37,504 nt of DNA from Nitrospinota bacterium (GTDB lineage: Bacteria > Nitrospirota > Nitrospiria > Nitrospirales > UBA8639). This document shows positions 1 through 7,953 of this stretch, in pieces (within the stretch, counting starts at the first letter, position 1; each line of letters starts with the position of its first letter). A program made the translations under genes and the position numbers. A model generated the notes under the pieces. That model worked only from the letters and a program-made list of their open reading frames with translations, did not search any database and was not told the origin of the DNA. The stretch is from positions 1 to 37,504 of the forward strand of contig JACZVJ010000018.1 of the NCBI GenBank assembly GCA_022572725.1, written 5' to 3'.

Positions 1-204
1 AATCGGGCGAGTATTATCTTGCTTGTACACATCGAGTGAGGCGAAGACACTATGGGAAATGCCGATACCAGAAGCCATTGTTAAGGCAGTCATCGCCGTA
101 CTCTTACCGCTCCCGTTTGGGCCGACCAAGAGAGTAAAGTTGGATAGAGGAAGGTCCGCTTCCCTTAAGGTTTTAAAATTCCAAAACTTTATTCGCTTAA
201 TCAT
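1..204 (-). CDS. AAA-family ATPase, 5' part only
   Basis: The minus strand from an ATG at 204 reads open to the window edge (68 codons), so only the N-terminus is present. Residues 1-27 (MIKRIKFWNFKTL followed by LPLSNFTLLVG) match the opening strand of RecF/SMC/OLD-like ATPases, and the Walker A motif GPNGSGKST follows directly. This is the usual start of AAA_15/AAA_21 proteins, which bind ATP and are common in stand-alone or defence-associated loci. The downstream partner that would show whether this is an OLD nuclease or another system lies outside the window. No strong Shine-Dalgarno is visible before the ATG. The ATPase call is solid; the subfamily is not. Confidence 0.8.
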   Translation of the reverse strand, partial: MIKRIKFWNFKTLREADLPLSNFTLLVGPNGSGKSTAMTALTMASGIGISHSVFASLDVYKQDNTRPI

Positions 205-497
205 GATAGGTCTTCATGAGGTAAGAGAACCGTTGCCAGTTTAGCTCAAGGCAAGGATTAAAGCTAGAGAAGGCATAATGCTATAGGCGGGCGAACCTGC
301 CTCTTAATGAAATTCTGGACCTTCCTTAGTTTTGTTTTCCCACGACAGCCGCCTGAGCGTCATATAGTCACGAGAAACAGGGTTAGGCATGAGTATTGAC
401 AATATGCGGTCCAACCCCATCCGCACATGACGCCCGGTGTCGCCGTTCGGTTCACAGACTGTATCCCCGACTTTCCGGTGATTACTGCCAGCACTCA

Positions 498-1286
498 TCA
501 AGAGTCTTCCGGTTTCCACGCGGACATTGTACAGCGAAGAGCCAGGAGCGGCACGAAACTGGCGAGGTCGTTTGACACAACGGCCATGACCTTTTCGGCC
601 AGGGCTTGGTCTTCGAAGCACTCATACGCATCGTCCAGAAACCCTCCACGCAAGAGGGGATGATGCAGGAACGCAGGTCCAGGTCCCGTGGTGACCTCGA
701 GTGGGTCTTCCGTGACCACAATATGTTCCAGTTTCAGCTCTTCGAACCATTGCGTCACGTGTTGCGCGGAAGGGCGTTCAGCGACATAGTCGGCGAGGGC
801 CTGACGCTCATGCACAAGGTGCCGATGGGCCATTTCGCGATCAATTCGCTGCCAAAGGGAGTCGAAGGTCCCTAACGATGGGAAGGTCAAGACAATCTGT
901 CCCCCAGGTTTCAGGTGGGAGACAAGGCTTTGCAGCGCTTCGAACCGGTTCGGTCGAAAAAACATGAAGGACAGGTTCCCCGTGATGCGATCGAATGATG
1001 GGAGTGTGGGCGGAAGCGCGCAGATATCCATACACACGAATTCCAGCCATGGGAGGGCCGAGCCTTGCACGAGGCGGGCCCGTGAGAGTTGGGCCTGGCT
1101 CAGGTCCATGGCCAGCACGCGACCCGTTGACCCAACGTGCTCAGCCAGATAGAAGGCCGGAATCCCATCCCCGCAGGCTATGTCTAACATGGTTAATCCG
1201 GGGTGCACCTGAAGCTGAGCCAGGAGGCACTCCGCAAAGAGTGTTGACCACGGGTCCTTTTGGGGAAGGGGCCAGGACAGTTTCAT
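498..1286 (-). CDS. class I SAM-dependent methyltransferase
   Basis: A 262-aa protein of the UbiE/Methyltransf_11-25 type. Motif I is seen as LDIACGDG (residues 34-41), and the acidic residue after beta2 (AMDLS, D61) should bind the SAM ribose. The segment ITGNLSFMFFRPNRFEALQSL and the later LKPGGQIVLTFP fit motifs II/III of the fold. The substrate cannot be read from the sequence. Its ATG lies 3 nt after the stop of the upstream DUF427 gene with no clear ribosome binding site of its own, so translational coupling in a two-gene operon is likely. Confidence 0.85.
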   Translation of the reverse strand: MKLSWPLPQKDPWSTLFAECLLAQLQVHPGLTMLDIACGDGIPAFYLAEHVGSTGRVLAMDLSQAQLSRARLVQGSALPWLEFVCMDICALPPTLPSFDRITGNLSFMFFRPNRFEALQSLVSHLKPGGQIVLTFPSLGTFDSLWQRIDREMAHRHLVHERQALADYVAERPSAQHVTQWFEELKLEHIVVTEDPLEVTTGPGPAFLHHPLLRGGFLDDAYECFEDQALAEKVMAVVSNDLASFVPLLALRCTMSAWKPEDS

Positions 1287-1289
1287 TGA

Positions 1290-1661
1290 TCAAGAGATGG
1301 GGGGTAGTTCTTCAATGGCATCCATTTTTTCTGGATAGAAGACGACGTGATTTTTGATTTCGGCTACGGACGCGAACGGTGCCTCATAGGTCCAGACGGC
1401 ATTCTCGGCGGTTTTGTCTTCCACACTGACGGTAAAATACGATGCGTCACCTTTGAAGGGGCAGTGGGTGGCGTGGTCGGTGGATCGAAGATAGGACATC
1501 GTCACATCTTCCCGTGGGATGTAGTGCACCGGTGGCAGGGTCCCCTCGCGAAGCACCAGCGCCTGTCTGGTATCCGCAATGACCGTCCCATTAAACGTGA
1601 CCTTCACGCGATTCTGATTTTTCTCAATGGTGATCGCATGGGGATGGCTGGGCGAGGTCAT
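1290..1661 (-). CDS. DUF427 domain protein
   Basis: A 123-aa protein with the hallmarks of DUF427: an N-terminal strand pair around VKVTFNGTVIADT, the segment PVHYIPREDV, the conserved CPFKGDASYFTV and the closing VVFYPEKMD. The family is widespread in bacteria and has no established enzymatic role. The start is an ATG preceded by AAAGGAG at good spacing. It is the first gene of a pair with the methyltransferase that follows 3 nt later. Confidence 0.88.
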   Translation of the reverse strand: MTSPSHPHAITIEKNQNRVKVTFNGTVIADTRQALVLREGTLPPVHYIPREDVTMSYLRSTDHATHCPFKGDASYFTVSVEDKTAENAVWTYEAPFASVAEIKNHVVFYPEKMDAIEELPPIS

Positions 1662-1907
1662 GATGATGGCTCCTTTCGTGGCTCAACGGATGCCATGGGC
1701 TTGCATTATTTCATATTTCCTTTTGACGACCGCTCCTCGTCTTTTTGATCTCCACACGGGCGCTGTCCCACAAGACACTTTCGTTGGGCGCATTGTTGAT
1801 AGATTGCCCCGGCTCGATGATCTCAGGGGCGTCGGCCTGGCCCCCAGCGTGCCGTCGAGGCAGACCTGATTGTACGCTCCTCCAAGCGCTTTGCTCTACC
1901 CCATTTT

Positions 1908-2666
1908 TTATCCCCATGTGACCTCACGCAAATGTAAGTGCGCATCAGACGAAGAGTCAGTCCGATGCCGAACCACCTTGATTAATTGACCAGTCCGAGG
2001 CAGGGTGAGATGGTCTCCTACCTTTGCCACTTTTCCCCCGGCAATCAGTACCTCACCAATGTCTAACAGGGTGTCGATTACCGAACGGTCCGGTAACCCG
2101 GTTGGGCGATACGTTTCAAGTTCTTCCAATCCGAATTTCGCGAGCCCCCGGGTGTAAAACCACACTTGCCCGCGCTGTGGTTGGTCCCGCTGTTCAACTT
2201 GCACATGGTCTTCAACATGAAACTGCTCCAATCCCCGGTCACGCCAATCTGAAGGATTGTAATACGACGCTGTCCCCACATCATACGCCGTCCCTTCTGT
2301 CAGGAGAGTCAGCCCTCTGGCTAATCGAGCCACATGGAGTGTGACATCCGGCTTGTCCTGCCCCACATTCTGAAGGGGATGGACCGTCGCTATTTGTGAA
2401 TGGCTCCATTGAAGCCTGTCGCGCCACCATTCACTCGTTTCGGTGGAAAGGCTGGTGCTCACCTGGGCCCGCCATTTGGTATGCCCCGCGACAAATTCGG
2501 AATGGCTGGCCTGGGTTGTGAATTGAATCTGCAGTGGGCCGCCATAGGCCTGGTTGAACCACGCCGCCAGGAACCCTGGGGGAGGTGGATCGGCATGGGT
2601 AAATCCAACTACAAAGGCTGGCAGGGCTCCACTCCGCCCTCCCTTCTTTTTCTTTATTTTCTTCAC
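1908..2666 (-). CDS. conserved hypothetical protein, GTG start
   Basis: A 252-aa protein when started at the GTG at 2666, which has GGAG five bases upstream. The longer reading frame opens at 2804, but its first residues are encoded by the tRNA terminator hairpin, so that start is unlikely. After a lysine-rich N-terminus comes ALPAFVVGFTHADPPPPGF. The C-terminal segment QVWFYTRGLAKFGLEELE resembles DUF4261-type proteins, but I cannot confirm that family by eye. There are no membrane segments and no catalytic motif that I recognise. Confidence 0.6.
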   Translation of the reverse strand: MKKIKKKKGGRSGALPAFVVGFTHADPPPPGFLAAWFNQAYGGPLQIQFTTQASHSEFVAGHTKWRAQVSTSLSTETSEWWRDRLQWSHSQIATVHPLQNVGQDKPDVTLHVARLARGLTLLTEGTAYDVGTASYYNPSDWRDRGLEQFHVEDHVQVEQRDQPQRGQVWFYTRGLAKFGLEELETYRPTGLPDRSVIDTLLDIGEVLIAGGKVAKVGDHLTLPRTGQLIKVVRHRTDSSSDAHLHLREVTWG

Positions 2667-2771
2667 GTGGTCTCCGTTGAGATTTCGTTCCGGATAAAGC
2701 CGGTCGGAGCCTATCTGGTGATGACTACCGGACCAACCCGAGGAGGGGGTTTTCTCTCTCAATTCCCAACT

Positions 2772-2812
2772 ATAAAAATAAAAGCCCTTTGACCTGTTGG
2801 CCAAAGGGCTTT
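2772..2812 (-). terminator. intrinsic terminator of tRNA-Asn
   Basis: Perfect 10-bp arms AAAGCCCTTT (2781-2790) and AAAGGGCTTT (2803-2812) enclose a 12-nt loop. On the minus strand the hairpin is followed by a T-rich run (TTTATTTTTATAG). It lies 12 nt beyond the CCA end of the tRNA gene. Confidence 0.85.
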
Positions 2813-2823
2813 CTTCTGGAAAT

Positions 2824-2899
2824 TGGCTCCCCGGGCAAGACTCGAACTTGCGACCAATCGGTTAACAGCCGACCGCTCTACCAACTGAGCTACCGGGGA
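2824..2899 (-). tRNA. tRNA-Asn (GTT anticodon)
   Basis: The minus strand folds as a complete cloverleaf. It has an acceptor stem TCCCCGG/CCGGGGA, D arm GCTC/GAGC, anticodon arm GTCGG/CCGAT with loop CTGTTAA (anticodon GTT, asparagine), a 5-nt variable loop, and a T arm GCAAG-TTCGAGT-CTTGC. Discriminator G and a genomically encoded CCA (2824-2826) are present, 76 nt in total. Confidence 0.97.
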
Positions 2900-2946
2900 A
2901 CGCTCCTTTTCCCGATTCTTTCAACAAGGCTCAGTCAGCGGGAGGC

Positions 2947-2974
2947 ATCATAACACACTTTTGAATGAGATCAA
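2947..2974 (-). promoter_or_regulatory. sigma70-type promoter of tRNA-Asn
   Basis: On the minus strand TTGATC (2974-2969) and TATGAT (2952-2947) are separated by 16 bp. This places a start about 40 nt upstream of the tRNA 5' end. Confidence 0.6.
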
Positions 2975-3095
2975 TATCTTCTGTCCCCCTCCTCTATTCC
3001 TGCCTCCCAGGGGGACGCGGGAAAGAGTGGGGTTTTAGTCATTCGTTTCCACTCCCCAGTAATACCGCTTTCACCGAAGAGGGTTCCGTAAAAAT

Positions 3096-3359
3096 TTAAA
3101 ACTGAAAATCGGGGGAGTCTTCCTCTCCTTCTTCGGCCTCCGAGGCTCCACCTTCCGAAAGGGCAACATAGTGCCGAGCCCAGGATAAATAAATGTTCCC
3201 GCTATCCTTCATGGCATCAGCCCCCTTCATCAGTTTCGCCGCCACCTCAGGGTCACCTCCCGCAATTTCCATTTCCCCGGCTTGACGTTCCATCATGCGG
3301 TGGAATTGACTCATGTGGTCTTGAATTCCACTCATGAGTTGTCTGAGTTCCTGGCTCAT
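3096..3359 (-). CDS. small hypothetical protein after the oxidoreductase operon
   Basis: An 87-aa protein with an amphipathic, Met-rich helical N-terminus (MSQELRQLMSGIQDHMSQFHRMM) and an acidic tail (EAEEGEEDSPDF). No cysteines or known motif are seen. It follows the 2-oxoacid:ferredoxin oxidoreductase genes on the same strand but sits beyond their terminator, so it may be expressed by read-through or from its own promoter. The upstream Shine-Dalgarno is weak (GGGTAGAG). Its role is unknown; a small accessory polypeptide of the enzyme is one possibility suggested only by position. Confidence 0.55.
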   Translation of the reverse strand: MSQELRQLMSGIQDHMSQFHRMMERQAGEMEIAGGDPEVAAKLMKGADAMKDSGNIYLSWARHYVALSEGGASEAEEGEEDSPDFQF

Positions 3360-3400
3360 TTCTCTACCCTACCGGTAATGGGGTCTCACCATTCTCCAGC

Positions 3401-3445
3401 ATAAAAAAGCCCCACGACATGAACAACAGTCTGCCGCGGGGCTTT
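3401..3445 (-). terminator. terminator of the 2-oxoacid:ferredoxin oxidoreductase operon
   Basis: Arms AAAGCCCC (3406-3413) and GGGGCTTT (3438-3445) form a GC-rich hairpin. On the minus strand it is followed by TTTTTTAT. It lies 19 nt beyond the stop of the ferredoxin-type subunit gene. Confidence 0.8.
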
Positions 3446-3463
3446 GGGAATATCCCTGTATGT

Positions 3464-3742
3464 TTAACCCGAATAGGCTTGGCCGAGCTCAGCCGCTTCA
3501 CCGGCATTTTCCATTAAGGAACCATCGGCACTGACGGCCACCATGGTTATGGCCATATGCTTGGCCGCATCACAGACTACCATACACAACTCGCATCCCT
3601 TGCAGCGGTTGATAATAACCTCTGCCACCATTCTATCTGTATTTAAATCCAGAGTATTCGCCTCAGGGCAATACATAATACAAAGGCGGCATCCCTTTTT
3701 CGCCACACATTTTTCATCGGTCACGAGTGCCACGTTATACAT
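3464..3742 (-). CDS. porD: 2-oxoacid:ferredoxin oxidoreductase, ferredoxin-type delta subunit
   Basis: A 92-aa protein with two 4Fe-4S cysteine sets, CVAKKGCRLCIMYCPE and CKGCELCMVVCDAAK, typical of the delta subunit that passes electrons between external ferredoxin and the catalytic beta subunit. It ends the operon 27 nt after the gamma-subunit gene, just before the terminator. The first cluster has its first two cysteines five residues apart (C-x5-C-x2-C-x3-C) rather than the classical C-x2-C, as in many delta subunits. The gene symbol assumes pyruvate specificity, which is not proven; a 2-oxoglutarate enzyme (korD/forD) is the alternative. Confidence 0.82.
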   Translation of the reverse strand: MYNVALVTDEKCVAKKGCRLCIMYCPEANTLDLNTDRMVAEVIINRCKGCELCMVVCDAAKHMAITMVAVSADGSLMENAGEAAELGQAYSG

Positions 3743-3769
3743 AATTCAACTATCCCTTTGTCTTTCCAG

Positions 3770-4465
3770 TTAGGCTGCAGCTACAGTCAGCTCCACGTTA
3801 TTCTTTTCGGCCCATTCAGAGGCTATTTCATACGCACGGATTACCGTATCTAAATTTTTCTTTAACAGATGTTCTTTTTTGGCAAACTTCTTTTTAATGG
3901 CTTCATCCAAGGTGGCGGTTCCTCCTGAAGCCACAAATTTCTTTCCAAACCGCTCTTGAAGCGCTAGGTCGAGGGAGTTGAGGGTAACACATTTGGTAAT
4001 TCCGGCCACCGACCCAATCATGGTCATGTTCGTCGAGAGTTCGGTCCCTGCCACTTCTAGGGCAATTTGAGTGCCCGCGATATAAAACACTGCCACATTC
4101 AGGTCTTTGAGCCGTTGAACATCTTCCTTGGAGAGCAGTGGAATATCAGAATTGATGATTACCACTCCCTCCTCTTTAATTCCCGAATAAAAGGGCATCG
4201 TATAGCTTTTCCCCATTGTGATGACTTGCGGATGAAACACTTCAATCACATCAGGGAAGACCAGTTCGCCTCGGTCATAGATCCGCTTGATGCCAATCCG
4301 GCAATAACTTTCGGCTGGGGCCATCCGTTTTTCCGCCCCAAAAAATGGGTTGGAGATCGCAAATTTTCCGTCTCTGGACGCCGCCATGGCCATCACATGA
4401 GCAGCCGTCACCGCACCCTGCCCCCCTAACCCTGACATTCTTATATTGATTCGGCTTTTTATCAT
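3770..4465 (-). CDS. porG: 2-oxoacid:ferredoxin oxidoreductase, gamma subunit
   Basis: A 231-aa protein of the POR gamma family. The glycine-rich start MSGLGGQGAVTAAHVMAMAA, the segment NPFFGAEKRMAPAESYCRIG and TNMTMIGSVAGIT are characteristic. In this enzyme class the gamma domain packs against alpha and beta and is involved in CoA binding and assembly. The start at 4465 is preceded by a G-rich ribosome binding region (GAGGGGGG). The gene lies 38 nt after the beta-subunit gene and 27 nt before the delta-subunit gene. Confidence 0.88.
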   Translation of the reverse strand: MIKSRINIRMSGLGGQGAVTAAHVMAMAASRDGKFAISNPFFGAEKRMAPAESYCRIGIKRIYDRGELVFPDVIEVFHPQVITMGKSYTMPFYSGIKEEGVVIINSDIPLLSKEDVQRLKDLNVAVFYIAGTQIALEVAGTELSTNMTMIGSVAGITKCVTLNSLDLALQERFGKKFVASGGTATLDEAIKKKFAKKEHLLKKNLDTVIRAYEIASEWAEKNNVELTVAAA

Positions 4466-4503
4466 AAGGGACCCCCCTCGTTCACCACGCTTTCGACGCC
4501 CAC

Positions 4504-5412
4504 CTAAGCATTTTGGCCTGCCAACTGCTTTTTCAGGGCAGCTTTTCTTTCTTTCTCCTTTGCCGTCATCTCTGCAATGAGTTCCTTGGCGGGTTCACTG
4601 ATATATTCCCTATAGGCAAACCGTTCGGTTGGCTTTTCAGCGTCCCGCATCTCCTGTAATCCTTCCATGCTGTTCTTTCCAATTTCGAGAATGCACGGAG
4701 TGTACAACTGAAGATAGGTTGGCCCGATTTCCCGAGCGATATAGATGGCATTTTTCACAACCTTTTCTATGAGGTTGGGTTTGCTCACGGTACAATTCAC
4801 CACATAGTGGCACCCAGACTCCCGCGCAATTTCCGGCAAACGCACTTTTTCAAAATGCTTTCCTATCGGGGCCATCTTCGCTACAAACCCCTTTTGCATC
4901 AGTCCGCTTTCTTGTCCGCCGGTGTTGGCGTACAGTTCATTATCAAAGCAAATGGTGGTGAATTTTTCCTGACGGAACCAGGCCTGCAGGGTCATATCCA
5001 ACCCAATATCCACTGTGGCCCCATCCCCGGCCAACACGACCACATCTTTGACCCTCCCAGGAAATCGAACGGTGAGGGCACGCTTGAGCCCTGATGCAAT
5101 AGCATTCTGATTTCCAAACAGCGAATGGATATTGTGAATCCCCACATGGGGGAACACCAAGCTTGTACACCCCGTCGATCCCACCATCACCGTATCTTCA
5201 GGATTCGGAAGGGAGGCAAGGATATACCGGAATGCCATTGATTCCGGGCATCCCGCGCACAACGAGTGTTCCTCGATTAATTCTTTGGAGGTTCCAATAT
5301 CTTTCCAGCCACGGGATTCGTTCCCATACGTGGCTTTTTGGACCAAGTCTTGGTACTCAGGCGGCATAATATCAAACATTTCTGGCGCGATCTTTATCCG
5401 TTCTAAACTCAT
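4504..5412 (-). CDS. porB: 2-oxoacid:ferredoxin oxidoreductase, beta (TPP-binding) subunit
   Basis: A 302-aa catalytic subunit. The thiamine pyrophosphate motif is seen as LAGDGATVDIG, followed by FDNELYANTGGQ, whose acidic and Asn residues coordinate Mg-TPP. Cysteines in LCAGCPES, GSTGCTS and VNCTV are the expected ligands of the proximal 4Fe-4S cluster. With alpha it carries out reversible ferredoxin-dependent carboxylation of an acyl-CoA. The ATG has an AGGAGG Shine-Dalgarno. A lysine- and glutamate-rich C-terminal helix (AKEKERKAALKKQL) is probably peripheral. Pyruvate versus 2-oxoglutarate specificity cannot be settled by eye. Confidence 0.9.
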   Translation of the reverse strand: MSLERIKIAPEMFDIMPPEYQDLVQKATYGNESRGWKDIGTSKELIEEHSLCAGCPESMAFRYILASLPNPEDTVMVGSTGCTSLVFPHVGIHNIHSLFGNQNAIASGLKRALTVRFPGRVKDVVVLAGDGATVDIGLDMTLQAWFRQEKFTTICFDNELYANTGGQESGLMQKGFVAKMAPIGKHFEKVRLPEIARESGCHYVVNCTVSKPNLIEKVVKNAIYIAREIGPTYLQLYTPCILEIGKNSMEGLQEMRDAEKPTERFAYREYISEPAKELIAEMTAKEKERKAALKKQLAGQNA

Positions 5413-5487
5413 TGGGTCCTCCTCTTCATCATTGTCCTAATCAAATTGATGTTTTCCCAGACTCTCAGAATTTTTACTCATCACCCC

Positions 5488-6693
5488 TCAGCTTCCCCGC
5501 CCAGCCATCGCAGCAACCTTTATCCCCAAAGCACCCTTGATGTGCTCGACAATGATCTCAGGCGGCATCGTCATTCCGCCACAAACACGTGGGCCTGTCA
5601 CCCGTTCGCTATTGGGGATGGTCGCCCTGATTTCCTTCGCCAGCCATCCTGTCACGTTGAACTCCGGCACAATGATGTGCTTGGCATTTTTGGTCGCTTC
5701 TCGGATTTCTTCATGGGGCCAAGGACGCAACACTTTGATTTTCACAATGCCCACCTCGATCCCTTCCTCTTCCAACAGGACCTTTGCTTCCCGACCCTGC
5801 GAAACGGCTGTTCCCGAGGCAACAAGGAGAACATCCGCATCAGGGTTCTCCACTTCAATGAGTCCATCCAACCATGCAATGGTGTGCTTGCGGGACCTTT
5901 CGGCCGCCGCCCAAATTTCCTGCTGCCAACTGGCATGGGTCGCGTAGCTGATATAGTTGCTCTTCATGACAAAGGGGTCCCGCATCATTCGAACTGGGGG
6001 GCATTCCATATCCATGCACGGAACAGGAGCCCGATACGGATCATACGGGGGCAGGCACATATCAACGGGCGTCAAATTGACCATGTCCTTCGTGTGGGTC
6101 ACAAAAAAGCCATCGCAACAAAGAGCAAGCGGAAGATGGACATCAGGCTCTTCAGTCACCATGAACCCCTTCAACATCCAATCATAGAAGTCTTGAGCGG
6201 ATTCAGCATGCCACACCAGCATCCCCGTATTCATGAGGTAGGAAATTTCCAACGTGTCCGGCTGAATGGACAACGGAGAATTAATCCCACGGCAGGTCAC
6301 AATCATCTGAATAGGGAGCCTCGCCCCCGCCCACATTGGGAAATTTTCCATCGCCCGCATGGTTCCCGGCCCAGCGGTCGTCGTGAAGACACGGGCTCCA
6401 CCAAAAGCTGCCCCAGCGCATTGACCCATGACAGCAAACTCACTTTCCCCTCTAAAGTAGTCCCCTATATAGCCTTCGGCAAATAACTCCCCAATGAGCG
6501 CTGCGGCTTCACTTTGAGGAGTGATGGGGTAGGCAATCATCACATCGACGTTCGCCCGCCGAATGGCCTCCTTAATGACCTCACTCCCAGTAAAAAAGCA
6601 GGGGGTTCGAGGTGCTTCATTCATCATATGCCATGGATCAGCAAAGACTTGACCCTTTTTATTTTTTGTTCCGATAACTGACTGGGTTGCCAT
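5488..6693 (-). CDS. porA: 2-oxoacid:ferredoxin oxidoreductase, alpha subunit
   Basis: A 401-aa alpha subunit. The substrate-pocket motif AYPITPQSE and the region GESEFAVMGQCAGAAFGGARVFTTT are family signatures, and a transketolase C-terminal-like domain (ADVLLVASGTAVSQGREAK to VLRPWPHEEI) follows. It pairs with the TPP subunit encoded 75 nt downstream. The start is firmly set by TAAGGAGG nine bases before the ATG. It is separated from the preceding operon gene by 169 nt that includes a run of eight T residues, so it may also have its own transcript. Confidence 0.9.
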   Translation of the reverse strand: MATQSVIGTKNKKGQVFADPWHMMNEAPRTPCFFTGSEVIKEAIRRANVDVMIAYPITPQSEAAALIGELFAEGYIGDYFRGESEFAVMGQCAGAAFGGARVFTTTAGPGTMRAMENFPMWAGARLPIQMIVTCRGINSPLSIQPDTLEISYLMNTGMLVWHAESAQDFYDWMLKGFMVTEEPDVHLPLALCCDGFFVTHTKDMVNLTPVDMCLPPYDPYRAPVPCMDMECPPVRMMRDPFVMKSNYISYATHASWQQEIWAAAERSRKHTIAWLDGLIEVENPDADVLLVASGTAVSQGREAKVLLEEEGIEVGIVKIKVLRPWPHEEIREATKNAKHIIVPEFNVTGWLAKEIRATIPNSERVTGPRVCGGMTMPPEIIVEHIKGALGIKVAAMAGRGS

Positions 6694-6862
6694 GATTAAC
6701 CCTCCTTAAATAGCGAACAGTGGCTTGTGCCTTGATGGGCATTCCAAACTACCAATGGCCAAAATATTCATTTCCACTATGATAACCGAATTGGCAAGGA
6801 TTCGATATACTTAAATAGCCGAACGACGAAAAAAAATCCCGTCCGGGAAGCGTTACGTCAAC

Positions 6863-7477
6863 TCAATTTTCAGACGGCTGGACAGACCCTTTCAACTTTC
6901 TGACCCACTCAGCCAGACGCATAATCTTGTCGGCTGTCGCATCCCGAAAAGAAAGCATCGCATCTTCATGCCCAGCTTGTGCGCACATCGCAATCGTATA
7001 GCAATTCGTCCCCCCTCGAATAATTTTCAAGGAGAGATTGGCTTGATGGCAGTGCACCCCTACAAACATACAGGCGTCAATTTTGTTATGCCAGATGGTA
7101 AGGTTAGGATGATTGGGGTTAATTTCGACTTCGGGGTCGATTTTGGGGTACTTCGGCCGATAATCCGGCATAGGAATAAGCATTGGCTTTTGAGAAGGGG
7201 TGATGCATTCCTTAATGGTCTCGTACAGGTGTCGAATAGCAGTTGCCTTTTTGGCGGCTTTCTCATTCCATGCCCAAAGGACAAGCGGACCCGGGAAAAT
7301 TGTAGGCACCTTGGCCATAAGAAATTGACGTGCCGCGGCTTCCATTGCTTCCTCTTCCGGTACGATCCTCCCATTGATATGGCCCTGCCCAGGGTCGGGT
7401 AACCGAATTCCCATACTTGCCGCCGACGGGGGAAGATAATGTTCCGGCCCTGGTAAAACCTTATATTGGACCGTCAT
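6863..7477 (-). CDS. CO-dehydrogenase-like accessory subunit of 2-oxoacid:ferredoxin oxidoreductase (probable epsilon)
   Basis: A 204-aa protein, first gene of the operon. The segment VPTIFPGPLVLWAWNEKAAKKATAI and the later NLTIWHNKIDACMFVGVHCHQANLSLKIIRGGTN have the alternating strand-helix look of the CO dehydrogenase beta/acetyl-CoA synthase epsilon fold (CO_dh family). Such proteins are annotated in the five-subunit 2-oxoacid:ferredoxin oxidoreductases of Aquificae and Nitrospira. No cluster-binding CxxC is present, so a structural role is more likely than electron transfer. The ATG has GGAG upstream. Epsilon-subunit identity is inferred from context and general similarity. Confidence 0.65.
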   Translation of the reverse strand: MTVQYKVLPGPEHYLPPSAASMGIRLPDPGQGHINGRIVPEEEAMEAAARQFLMAKVPTIFPGPLVLWAWNEKAAKKATAIRHLYETIKECITPSQKPMLIPMPDYRPKYPKIDPEVEINPNHPNLTIWHNKIDACMFVGVHCHQANLSLKIIRGGTNCYTIAMCAQAGHEDAMLSFRDATADKIMRLAEWVRKLKGSVQPSEN

Positions 7478-7561
7478 TTATGAATCTCCACAGTCGGCAA
7501 CCCTTTTATGGGAATTTCGTAGGTTCTACTCTATTCTGATTTACCGATTTTCGCAACCTCG

Positions 7562-7621
7562 AAAAAGGCCCAAAGAATGAACCTTTCGGGCTACTACCCC
7601 TATTTCCATGAGCCTTTGGCC
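7562..7621 (-). promoter_or_regulatory. candidate attenuator in the operon leader
   Basis: On the minus strand, in the leader between the promoter and the first oxidoreductase gene, arms GCCCGAAAG (7591-7583) and CTTTGGGC (7575-7568) form a hairpin followed by CTTTTTC, which looks like an intrinsic terminator. An upstream segment GGCCAAAG (7621-7614) could pair with the same 3' arm and preclude the terminator. No leader peptide or known riboswitch was recognised. Confidence 0.4.
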
Positions 7622-7653
7622 CCAGAATTTCCCTCCTTCTACTCTACCCCACT

Positions 7654-7683
7654 ACTATAGGGATTTCCCCTATTTTTTGTCAA
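7654..7683 (-). promoter_or_regulatory. sigma70-type promoter of the oxidoreductase operon
   Basis: On the minus strand a consensus TTGACA (7683-7678) and TATAGT (7659-7654) are 18 bp apart. Predicted initiation near 7647 gives a leader of about 170 nt before the first gene at 7477. Confidence 0.65.
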
Positions 7684-7953
7684 TTACCACTCGCTCAACA
7701 CGAAACAGCTACGACCCAAAAGGATACATCCTTACGAATAGATCTTAACCAGGGTCAACAGGGGGGGAAAGCCTTCTAAAACCAAAGCCACCGGCACAAC
7801 CGGATGGAACGTAAGACTGTGACCCAATCTCTGTTTCGCCCCTCCCCCCTTCACTAGCCATCTCACGATGCCATCAAGGCGGGAAAACCCCCAGCCGAAA
7901 GGAAAAGGATCGAGTGGGTCCCCATCATATAGGGACGATCGCATAAAGGAAAA

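Noticed and set aside
1711-1917. A 68-codon minus-strand frame between the 252-aa hypothetical gene and DUF427, overlapping the stop of the former
   Set aside because: Position would allow translational coupling, but composition is not protein-like, no motif is seen and no separate ribosome binding site exists. It stays uncertain.
5446-6486. A 346-codon open frame on the plus strand
   Set aside because: It is wholly antisense to the alpha-subunit gene, has a His/Pro/Arg-rich random composition, and carries no ribosome binding site or known motif.
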